Origin: CAYHVH01 sp964360335 | GTDB lineage: Bacteria > Patescibacteriota > Doudnabacteria > UBA920 > 2-01-FULL-46-14 | Reading direction: 5' to 3' | DNA: 64,000 bases | Assembly (NCBI GenBank): GCA_964360335.1 | Contig: CAYHVH010000001.1 | Coordinates: 70,859 to 134,858 of the forward strand | Part shown: positions 57,835 to 64,000 of the stretch, piece after piece | How positions within the stretch are numbered: the first letter of the stretch is position 1 | How the letters are laid out: every line of letters starts with the position of its first letter | Translations under genes and position numbers: made by a program | The notes under the pieces: generated by a model | What the model was told of the DNA's origin: nothing | Database searches by the model: none | What the model saw: only the letters and a program-made list of their open reading frames with translations

Positions 57835-60126
57835 TCACTCCTTTTCTTTTTCTTTTGTTTCTCCGGCCTGCCCGCTCTGCCCTGGATACTTCCAAGTCGC
57901 GTAGTCGCATTTCGGATAGCGGTTGCAGCCCCAGAAAGTTCGGCCTTTTCTGGTGCGCTTTTCAACGAGTTGTCCTTCGCCGCACTGGGAACAAGCCACT
58001 CCAGTGTTTTTTTCAATTTTTTCAACGTGTTTGCATTCCGGGTAGCGGGAGCAACCCAAGAAATAGCCGAATTTGCCGCGGCGGACCAGAAGTTCGCCTT
58101 GAGCGCAGGTGGGGCACTTCTTGCCGCCGTTCTCGGCCTGCAGCTTTTTCTGTATCGCTTCGTCTTCCGGCAGAGGCTTGGTCCCTTTGCAGTTGGGGTA
58201 GTCAGAGCAGGCCAGAAACTGGCCGAAGCGCCCGAATTTTTTAAGCATGGGCTTGCCGCAAATCGGGCAGGGAATATCCGTTTGTTCCTGATGCTTTTCC
58301 ACTGTAATTTTCTTTTCTTCCAGGTGCGATTTGAAGGGTTTGTAAAATTCGTGAATCACGGGCTGCCATTTGAGCTTTCCTGCGGCAATGTCATCAAGCT
58401 CTTCTTCCATGTGGGCCGTAAATTGAAAATCCACAATCTCGGGAAAGTGTTCTACCAAGAGGTCGTTTACAATAGTGCCGATTTCGGTGGGGAAAAACTT
58501 TCGCTCTTTCCGGGTTACATAGTCACGTTCAATAATGGTGGAAATTGTCGGCGCATAAGTTGACGGCCGGCCGATGCCATATTCCTCGAGCGTTTTGACT
58601 AAGCTGGCGTCGGTGTAGCGTGGCGGCGGTTCCGTGAAGTGCTGTTTACCCTCCACGCCGAGACTCGTGAGAGACTCATGGGCTTTAAGCTTTGGCAGCT
58701 GCCCTTCCGGAAGCTCTTCCGTACTTTCTGTTTCATCCCGCCCCTCGGTGTAGATTTTGATGAAACCGTCAAATTTCAGGACTTGCCCGGTGGCGCGGAA
58801 AAGGTATTTACCGTTTTTACCCTCTCCCCTGGCGAGGGGAGAGTAGGAGAGAGGTTGCCGGCTTGGCGATGGTTCGACCTCTCCCTTCATCCCTCCCCAC
58901 GCCTGGGGAGGGAGATCAGCCATAATATCCACAGTCGTTTGGTCAAAAACTGCCTCCGGCATTTGGGAAGCGAGCGTGCGCTTGAAGATGAGGTCGTAAA
59001 GTTTGGCTGATGGTACCTCCAGCGTGCCCTCCAGAAGTTCCGGGTCTTTCATGAGGTCGGTGGGGCGGATGGCTTCGTGCGCTTCCTGCGCGCCTTTGCT
59101 TTTGGTTTTATAGCGGCGCGGGGAGGGGAGCGCGTAGGCCTGGCCAAACTTTTTAGAAATCACTTCCTGGGCCTGCCGCAGAGCGCTTTCGGCGAGATTG
59201 ACCGAGTCCGTGCGCATGTAGGTGATATAACCCGTTTCGTAGAGTTCCTGGGCGAACATCATGGTTTGTTTGGCCGTGAATCCCAGTTTGCGCGCCGCTT
59301 CTTGCTGGAGCGTGGAGGTCGTAAACGGAGCGGCCGGGAAGCGGCGGGCTTCTTTTTCTTTAACCTCTATAATTTGGTATTTTGCTCCTTGCAGCTCGCC
59401 GACAATCTTGTCGGCTTTGGCCTTTGTACCAATATCAAACTTTTTCAAAGTTACCCCGTTCACTTCGTGGAGTTTGGCCAGAAACGCCTGATTGTCCGGT
59501 TCGCCGCCCTTTTTCAGCTTCGCCTCAATCGTCCAGTATTCTTGCGCCTTGAATTTCTCAATTTCCCTTTCCCGCTCGACAATCAGCCGGAGTGCCACAG
59601 ACTGGACCCGGCCGGCGGAAAGACCGCGCCGCACTTTTTTCCATAAGAAGGGTGAGAGTTCGTAGCCTACGAGCCGATCCAGGATGCGGCGGGCCTGTTG
59701 GGCATCTACCAGTTTGAGGTCAATCTCGCGGGGATGTTTCAGCGCTTCTTCGATGGCTGGCTTGGTGATTTCATGAAACACAATCCTTTGTACTAATTTT
59801 GATTTTTGATTTTTGATTTTTGATTTCGCAAGCTCCAGGGCTTGCGTGAGGTGCCAGGCGATCGCCTCGCCCTCCCGGTCCTCGTCAGTGGCGAGAATCA
59901 CTTCCGGGGCTTTGCTGGCGAGTTTTTTGAGAGCGGACACGCGTTTTTGGGCCGTTTTCGGTACCACATATTCCGGCTCGAAATTATTCTTGAGGTCAAC
60001 TCCCATTTTACTTTTCGGCAGATCGCGAATGTGGCCAAAAGAGGATTCGATTCGGTAGTCCTTGCCCAAAAATTTACTTATCGTCTTTGCTTTAGTCGGT
60101 GATTCAACGATGATTAATTTTGTCAT
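57835..60126 (-). CDS. topA: DNA topoisomerase I
   Basis: 763 aa: Toprim (MTKLIIVESPTKAKTISKFL, ATDEDREGEAIAWHL), the catalytic Tyr in ETGYITYMRTDSVN, GIGRPSTYAPTISTI, and three C-terminal zinc ribbons (CPICGKPMLKKFGRFGQFLA, CPTCAQGELLVRRGKFGYFL, CSQCGEGQLVEKRTRKGRTF). It relaxes negative supercoils. A repeat block (58820-58915) adds LPPQAWGGMKGEVE and LSYSPLARGEGKNGK in a loop after FDQTTVDIMAD, and a TTTTTGA heptamer repeat (59795-59827) codes KSKIKNQKSK after LTQALELA. Its start overlaps the GIY-YIG gene as ATGA. Confidence 0.98.
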   Translation of the reverse strand: MTKLIIVESPTKAKTISKFLGKDYRIESSFGHIRDLPKSKMGVDLKNNFEPEYVVPKTAQKRVSALKKLASKAPEVILATDEDREGEAIAWHLTQALELAKSKIKNQKSKLVQRIVFHEITKPAIEEALKHPREIDLKLVDAQQARRILDRLVGYELSPFLWKKVRRGLSAGRVQSVALRLIVEREREIEKFKAQEYWTIEAKLKKGGEPDNQAFLAKLHEVNGVTLKKFDIGTKAKADKIVGELQGAKYQIIEVKEKEARRFPAAPFTTSTLQQEAARKLGFTAKQTMMFAQELYETGYITYMRTDSVNLAESALRQAQEVISKKFGQAYALPSPRRYKTKSKGAQEAHEAIRPTDLMKDPELLEGTLEVPSAKLYDLIFKRTLASQMPEAVFDQTTVDIMADLPPQAWGGMKGEVEPSPSRQPLSYSPLARGEGKNGKYLFRATGQVLKFDGFIKIYTEGRDETESTEELPEGQLPKLKAHESLTSLGVEGKQHFTEPPPRYTDASLVKTLEEYGIGRPSTYAPTISTIIERDYVTRKERKFFPTEIGTIVNDLLVEHFPEIVDFQFTAHMEEELDDIAAGKLKWQPVIHEFYKPFKSHLEEKKITVEKHQEQTDIPCPICGKPMLKKFGRFGQFLACSDYPNCKGTKPLPEDEAIQKKLQAENGGKKCPTCAQGELLVRRGKFGYFLGCSRYPECKHVEKIEKNTGVACSQCGEGQLVEKRTRKGRTFWGCNRYPKCDYATWKYPGQSGQAGETKEKEKE
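58820..58915. repeat. Two palindromic repeats inserted in frame in topA
   Basis: 58820-58858: CCTCTCCCC-tggcga-GGGGAGAG; 58873-58915: TCGACCTCTCCC, then CCCTCCCC-acgcct-GGGGAGGG. Both in frame, adding about 35 residues. Confidence 0.85.
59795..59827. repeat. TTTTTGA heptamer repeat inside topA
   Basis: Four near-identical GATTTTT units in a row, coding KIKNQKSK on the minus strand. A weaker relative lies in valS (16398-16433, coding LNIKNQNF). Confidence 0.7.
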
Positions 60127-60476
60127 TGTTTTTGTCCCGATCCCGACACTAAGTGTCGCGGATCGAGGATCCTCGATTTTGTTCTAAATTTAAATAGTCT
60201 TTCAATAGCTTTGCGACTTTTCCACTTTTTTATTTGTAATTCTCTCTTTCTTGCATCCTTCAAGCTTGCAAAGCTTTCGTAGCAAACAATTCTCCACGGT
60301 ATATCAAATTTTGTCGATTTTACAACCCCAGAATTATGTTGTTTTAATCGTTGAACATAATCGTTCGCGCATCCAACGTAATACTTTCCAGACTTGAGCG
60401 ATTTTAATATGTAGCAATAAAATTTAGACAAAATCGGGACCTTGGTTGGTGATTCGACAATCACGAGTTTGCTCAC
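60123..60476 (-). CDS. GIY-YIG nuclease fused to a mimic of the TopA N-terminus
   Basis: 117 aa from GTG 60476. Residues 1-19 read MSKLVIVESPTKVPILSKF, a close copy of the start of TopA (MTKLIIVESPTKAKTISKF), while residues 20-98 are a complete small GIY-YIG domain: YCYILKSLKSGKYYVGCAND, RLKQHNSG, PWRIVCYESF and KRELQIKKWKSRKAIERLF. The C-terminal RILDPRHLVSGSG comes from another palindrome (ACACTTAGTGT, about 60128-60165). The stop overlaps topA ATG (ATGA). The codons of the two N-termini differ at many silent sites, so this is not a recent duplication of the adjacent topA. Confidence 0.85.
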   Translation of the reverse strand: MSKLVIVESPTKVPILSKFYCYILKSLKSGKYYVGCANDYVQRLKQHNSGVVKSTKFDIPWRIVCYESFASLKDARKRELQIKKWKSRKAIERLFKFRTKSRILDPRHLVSGSGQKQ

Positions 60477-60577
60477 CCCGTTAGAAATCCTGGAAGTTTA
60501 TAGAGTAAAAAATGCATTTTTTAGTTTTAGCTCGTTAGATAAGAAAAGATTTCTAACAGGGCTCATAGCCCTAAGTT

Positions 60578-61330
60578 TTATTTGGTTTTGTGTTTCTTGT
60601 CAAGGGTTTTGCGAAAAACTTTGAGGAGCGGAGCGTATAAATCTTCGGTTTCAGGTACGAGCCAGTCGCGGTACGAGTCCTTGCTCGAAAATTTTGCTTC
60701 TTGGCACCCACGGATTAGAGCCAGCGGGGTTTGCTCGTTGCTTTCGCCAATCACCAGGGGCGCGGCGGCCGCTAACGAATCAATGAGATTAACCTGCGTA
60801 TGTCTCAGTGCGGCGCCAAAAATACTGCGTTTTCCCGTGTAATCTAAAAGCGGTTCAATACCATAAAATCCCAGCGCCACTCCCACGGTCCCGCGCCGCA
60901 GCGGTACTGTATGGCTGTCGGTTATAATCACCCCAAGATTTATGAGTTTAAATTTATGTCTCAAATACCGCCAGATCGCTTTTGCGGCTTTTACAGGATT
61001 TTTGGGCCAGAGGATGTAGTAGCCACGACCATTGCTGGAATCAATGCCGGAAGAGGAGATGAGGGTATGGGTTTTGATGGTGAGGAGCGCTAACCTTCCC
61101 GGCACTCGACGGCGTGGTATGTATTTTTCGGCTTCGTTGAGGATTAATTTATCTTTGTTGAGACCTTTTGTGATTTTGACGCACCGTCCCTGGTGTACGC
61201 TTACCACTTTTGAGGTTACCAGCAAAATATCGCCTTCGCGAAGTTTGGGAAGTGATTCGTCGAGCACGGCGAACAGATCATCTTTGGGCGGCCGCATCGC
61301 CCGGGTTTTGACAGGAATAAACCGCATCAT
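60578..61330 (-). CDS. Coenzyme F420:L-glutamate ligase-like protein (CofE family)
   Basis: 250 aa: FIPVKTRAMRPPKDDLFAVL, GDILLVTSKVVSVHQGRCVK, LGVIITDSHTVPLRRGTVGV and GFYGIEPLLDYTGKRSIFG match the CofE fold. CofE adds glutamate to F420-0 with GTP, but no other F420 gene is in the window. Members in bacteria without F420 probably ligate glutamate to another acceptor. The 145-bp upstream gap holds the palindrome CCTGCCTGC-GGCAGGCAGG (61443-61461). Confidence 0.85.
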   Translation of the reverse strand: MMRFIPVKTRAMRPPKDDLFAVLDESLPKLREGDILLVTSKVVSVHQGRCVKITKGLNKDKLILNEAEKYIPRRRVPGRLALLTIKTHTLISSSGIDSSNGRGYYILWPKNPVKAAKAIWRYLRHKFKLINLGVIITDSHTVPLRRGTVGVALGFYGIEPLLDYTGKRSIFGAALRHTQVNLIDSLAAAAPLVIGESNEQTPLALIRGCQEAKFSSKDSYRDWLVPETEDLYAPLLKVFRKTLDKKHKTK

Positions 61331-61442
61331 TTTACGAATTACCTATCCGCCAACGCAGGGCGGGAGGTTTATAATTAAGCGCCAGTTTATACATATTTGG
61401 CATCAGCAGAGAGAGAAGCGCTGGCAGGCGGGCAAATCGTTA

Positions 61443-61461
61443 CCTGCCTGCGGCAGGCAGG
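61443..61461. repeat. Short perfect palindrome
   Basis: CCTGCCTGCGGCAGGCAGG, between the CofE-like gene and capA, with GCAGGCGGG beside it. Confidence 0.6.
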
Positions 61462-61475
61462 CGAATATACGTATA

Positions 61476-62546
61476 CTAAAATACTATAATATCAGAATCA
61501 AGGTTGATTTTTCTTAGGATGTTTGGTTTTTCCTGGTCGTTCGCCAACCTCGGACAGCAGTAATTTTCGATAATCACTGGCAGGAGTTCGGCTGATTTTA
61601 GCTCTTGATTTTCAAAATTCAGTTTTACCATCAACCCTTCCCGCGTTTCCTGGCTCCACATCTGGTCAAAGACAAAATTGCCAAGGGAGTAAAAGATTAT
61701 TCCTTGTCGTTTGGTTTCGACCTCTCCCCAGCCCTCCCCATCTCCTGGGGAGGAGGGTTGAGGAGAGTATATCTCCACTGGCTGTATCCAATGGGGGTGA
61801 TGCCCAATTACGATATTAGCTCCCGCATCTATGGCGGCGTGGGCAAAGTCAATTTGGTTTTGGTTCGGAGCTCGTGTGTACTCCGTGCCGGCGTGCATGC
61901 TTACGACGACAACGTCGGAGCGGGTTTTTAGGGTCGCGATGTCTGTTTGCAGCTTCTGAAGGTCATAGGCTGAGGCGATTTGCGGATGAGTGCTTTTACC
62001 GCCGTCGTTTTTGGCTGTGTAACTGTAACCCAGAAATCCGATCTTGACTCCGTCTCTTTCAATTACCGGCCAATCGTTGGTGTCTAATTCCATAGAATCG
62101 GATAGTACAGTGCCCACCGGCAAGATATTTTGGGACAGGAGATGATTGATAGTAAACTCCAACCCCTCGATTCCTTGATCGAGCATATGGTTATTAGCTG
62201 TCGATAATACGTCAAAGCCAGCATTAATTAGCCCCGCCAGATATTTGGTCGGACAGCGAAAAATCAGACCTTCGCGGATGGGGTTTGGGTTCTCGGATAG
62301 CGGGCATTCGAGATTACCAAAAGTAATGTCAGCGTCTTTGAGGAGCGTTTGCAGATTGTTAAAGGGGAGATTCGAGTCGCCATTTTTTTCGATTTGGGCG
62401 GCGACCTGCCTGGTTAATAAAATGTCGCCTACCGCCAGGAGCGATGTTTTAGTCGGCAATTGGGGAGCTTCCGGTGCCGTAACCTGGTGAGGCAGGAGGA
62501 AGAACAGGACCAAAAACAGTATTAGTATAATTGGTATCATTCGCAT
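61476..62546 (-). CDS. CapA-family metallophosphatase-like protein
   Basis: 356 aa: N-terminal TM anchor (IPIILILFLVLFFLLPH), then the CapA/PgsA core: LLAVGDILLTRQVAAQI, ITFGNLECPLSE, FDVLSTANNHMLDQGIEG, VVVSMHAGTEYTRAPNQNQ, GANIVIGHHPHWIQPVEIY and IFYSLGNFVFDQ. The Asp/Asn/His set is that of calcineurin-like enzymes. CapA proteins work in poly-gamma-glutamate or cell-envelope export, mechanism unsettled; a link to the neighbouring glutamate ligase is possible but inferred. The palindrome at 61716-61769 adds PQPSSPGDGEGWGEVE right after the GHHPH motif. Confidence 0.9.
   Translation of the reverse strand: MRMIPIILILFLVLFFLLPHQVTAPEAPQLPTKTSLLAVGDILLTRQVAAQIEKNGDSNLPFNNLQTLLKDADITFGNLECPLSENPNPIREGLIFRCPTKYLAGLINAGFDVLSTANNHMLDQGIEGLEFTINHLLSQNILPVGTVLSDSMELDTNDWPVIERDGVKIGFLGYSYTAKNDGGKSTHPQIASAYDLQKLQTDIATLKTRSDVVVVSMHAGTEYTRAPNQNQIDFAHAAIDAGANIVIGHHPHWIQPVEIYSPQPSSPGDGEGWGEVETKRQGIIFYSLGNFVFDQMWSQETREGLMVKLNFENQELKSAELLPVIIENYCCPRLANDQEKPNILRKINLDSDIIVF
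61716..61769. repeat. Palindromic repeat inserted in frame in capA
   Basis: TTCGACCTCTCCCCAGCC, CTCCCCATCTCCTGGGGAG, then GAGGGTTGAGGAGAG. Same outer arms as the copies in tal and topA. Confidence 0.8.
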
Positions 62547-62569
62547 GCATTCGTATATTGGTACCGCAT

Positions 62570-63661
62570 TTACCTGCTTTTAACATATTGAATACCGCCA
62601 GCGTTTCTGACTTTGCCTTTCATCTCCATAATCGTCAGGGCGGCGGCCAGGGAGGCCGCGGGCAGCTCAAGCTCTCGAGCGATTTGGTCGAAATGCTTGG
62701 GTTGGCGCGTCAGACAGGCGAGGATTTTCTGTTCTCCCTCATTCTCGGCCGTAATTTCGGGAACCGCCATCTCTTCCTGCAAGTCGCCGAGGTTTAAATC
62801 CTCGAGAATGTCGGCGGCAGTAGTCACGGGTTTTGCTCCCATTTTCAAGAGATTGTTGGGTCCTGCCGAACCCGGGTTGTAGATCGAGCCGGGCACCGCA
62901 AAGACCTGTCGGTTTTGTTCCAAGGCGTGAGTAGCGGTGATGAGCGCCCCCGAATCAGTAGCCGCCTCGATGACCACAGTTCCCCAGGCCAAACCAGAGA
63001 TAATCCGGTTGCGGTGCGGAAAGTGGTGCTTCAAAGGCGGGGTGCCCAAGGGCAGCTCGGACAGAATCGCTCCGTGACCGGATAAAATTTTCTCGGCGAT
63101 GATCCGGTTGTTGGCCGGATAAATACTGTCCAAGCCGCAGGCCAGGACGGCAACGGTTCGGCCGTCGAACTCCACCGCCGTTCGGTGGGCCAGGGCGTCT
63201 ATGCCCAAGGCCAGCCCGGAGACTACGGTGAGATTGGCCCGCACCAAATCGCGCACCAAATCGTAGACGACTTGTTCTCCGTAGGGGCTCGTTTTCCGGC
63301 TGCCGACAACGGCGATGGCCTGCTGGTCGCGGGCCAGGAGTTCTCCCAGCAGATACAAAACCATGGGCGGATTGGGAATTTCTTTGAGAAGGGGCGGATA
63401 GTTCTGGTCGAGAAAGGTCAAAAGCTTGATATTTTTGCTTTCCAATTTGGCGAATTCCGCTTCCGGATCAATCTCCCGGCGGCGCAGCAGGAGCTCTTGG
63501 ATAATCGGTTCCTCTAGCCCGGTTTGCAACAGTTCCGAGGCTGTGGCCTGCCAGGCGGTTTTGAGCTCCGGGAAGAAATTCAAGAGCCGGCGGAGCCGGA
63601 CCGAGCCGATTTGGCTCATTTGGTTGAAAGCGTTGAAGTAAATTTGGTTTTGGTTTGGCAT
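62570..63661 (-). CDS. dprA: DNA processing protein DprA
   Basis: 363 aa: N-terminal HhH-like helices, the Rossmann core (IAVVGSRKTSPYGEQV, VVSGLALGIDALAHRTA, VAVLACGLDSIYPANN, HFPHRNRIISGLAWGTVVIE, SGALITATHALEQNRQVFAV, PGSAGPNNLLKMGAKPV) and a C-terminal winged-helix domain (ILACLTRQPKHFDQIAREL). It protects incoming ssDNA and loads RecA in natural transformation, so it is consistent with competence, which is a common way for such cells to get DNA. Confidence 0.97.
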   Translation of the reverse strand: MPNQNQIYFNAFNQMSQIGSVRLRRLLNFFPELKTAWQATASELLQTGLEEPIIQELLLRRREIDPEAEFAKLESKNIKLLTFLDQNYPPLLKEIPNPPMVLYLLGELLARDQQAIAVVGSRKTSPYGEQVVYDLVRDLVRANLTVVSGLALGIDALAHRTAVEFDGRTVAVLACGLDSIYPANNRIIAEKILSGHGAILSELPLGTPPLKHHFPHRNRIISGLAWGTVVIEAATDSGALITATHALEQNRQVFAVPGSIYNPGSAGPNNLLKMGAKPVTTAADILEDLNLGDLQEEMAVPEITAENEGEQKILACLTRQPKHFDQIARELELPAASLAAALTIMEMKGKVRNAGGIQYVKSR

Positions 63662-63763
63662 TCTGATTCCAGACCTTCTTGTTATTGATTGGTAAGGGAG
63701 AGTTGACAGCCGGCCAGGAATTTGCTAAAATTCTTCTCTGATAGTGGATAGTGCTCTCTTGCC

Positions 63764-63873
63764 TACCTTCGAGTGGCCAAAGTCAGTTTCATCCCTCCTA
63801 GAGCTGATGAGTAACCGGCAAGTTAAGTCAGGGCTGGTTTATCCAGTCAGGGCTTACGCTCGCAGGTAGGTTC
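63764..63873. repeat. Repeat-rich, foldable stretch upstream of dprA
   Basis: GCCTACCTTCGAGTGGCC (63759-63778) shares CCTTCGAGTGGCC with the ychF repeat. Two direct copies of AGTCAGGGCT surround CTGG-tttat-CCAG, and CCTACC (left end) can pair with GGTAGG (right end), so the whole can form a multi-branch structure. No known RNA family is recognised. 63662-63763 shows nothing else. Confidence 0.45.
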
Positions 63874-63880
63874 GAGGGCA

Positions 63881-64000
63881 TTATTTAGTTTCTAAAAGTT
63901 TTTTAATTTCCTCTGTTACTTGGGGGAGGACGGTTTGACGAAGCGTTTGCTCTTCCGTCGGGCTAAAATTTTGCAGCACATAGTCCTCGGTTTTCGGGAT
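63881..64000 (-). CDS. C-terminal end of a gene continuing beyond the window
   Basis: Minus-strand frame open to the window edge: YVLQNFSPTEEQTLRQTVL, then PQVTEEIKKLLETK and TAA. 39 residues, helical and charged. Too short to identify. Confidence 0.5.
   Translation of the reverse strand: MPKTEDYVLQNFSPTEEQTLRQTVLPQVTEEIKKLLETK

Noticed and set aside
63804..63880. Hammerhead-ribozyme-like CTGATGAG
   Set aside because: The matching GAAAC segment is on the opposite strand and the three stems do not form; chance match.
1..64000. CRISPR array or TGA recoding
   Set aside because: No regularly spaced direct repeats with unique spacers were seen, and TGA acts as a stop in trxB, dnaJ and other well-defined genes.

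Overview
The window looks like chromosomal DNA of a Patescibacteria/CPR-type bacterium. The evidence is inferred from gene content: compact single-copy housekeeping genes, many tiny orphan membrane or zinc-ribbon proteins, a CofE-like ligase and a deoxyhypusine-synthase-like gene in a bacterium, a small-domain motif FEDCLAAGYPVMESYPRQC that I associate with such genomes, and no biosynthetic operons beyond sugar-phosphate shuffling. TGA is used as a normal stop (trxB, dnaJ, the GIY-YIG gene), which argues against the lineages that recode TGA. No rRNA, CRISPR array, phage gene or transposase was seen.

Layout. 1-7.4 kb: a sugar-phosphate module on the plus strand (transketolase C-terminal part, class II fructose-bisphosphatase, DUF2090 aldolase-like protein, transaldolase, phosphoglucose/phosphomannose isomerase), interrupted by an AT-rich PD-(D/E)XK nuclease-like gene and followed by a PQQ-type beta-propeller protein. 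7.4-14.8 kb: rpoB-rpoC behind a clear promoter and a leader hairpin that can cover the Shine-Dalgarno. 14.8-20 kb: valS, tsaD, corA and an unrecognised structured RNA (about 355 nt) with its own promoter and terminator. 20-27 kb: small membrane proteins, a tRNA-Glu neighbourhood with two degenerate tRNA-like pieces flanking a cupin gene, a PPOX protein, a methyltransferase, VTT/DedA, HAD, trxB and a hydrolase. 27-38 kb: efp, the rpsF-ssb-rpsR operon, ychF, phosphomannomutase, trpS, RNase J and a deoxyhypusine-synthase-like gene. 38-47.5 kb: a symporter, tRNA-Leu, an orphan solute-binding protein, secG, uvrC, uvrA and a sortase-like protein lacking the catalytic Cys. 47.5-52 kb: CIRCE-hrcA-grpE-dnaK-dnaJ. 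52-57.8 kb: an accessory-looking strip of short genes, each with its own signals, including two zinc-ribbon genes with duplicated leaders, then purF. 57.8-64 kb: topA with a GIY-YIG nuclease gene fused to a mimic of the topA start, a CofE-like ligase, capA and dprA.

The most striking property is a set of dispersed palindromic and simple repeats that sit in frame inside essential genes (tkt, tal, pgi, tsaD, ychF, uvrC, topA, capA). They add repeat-coded peptides such as LPPQAWGGMKGEVE to otherwise ordinary proteins, much like the palindromic elements of Rickettsia. The same palindrome lies between dnaK and dnaJ, where it supplies the purine-rich stretch upstream of the dnaJ start. A second recurrent property is a -10 box only 6-9 nt upstream of the start codon (tsaD, valS, PPOX, VTT, pgm, trpS, hrcA and a 26-aa gene), which implies leaderless mRNAs.
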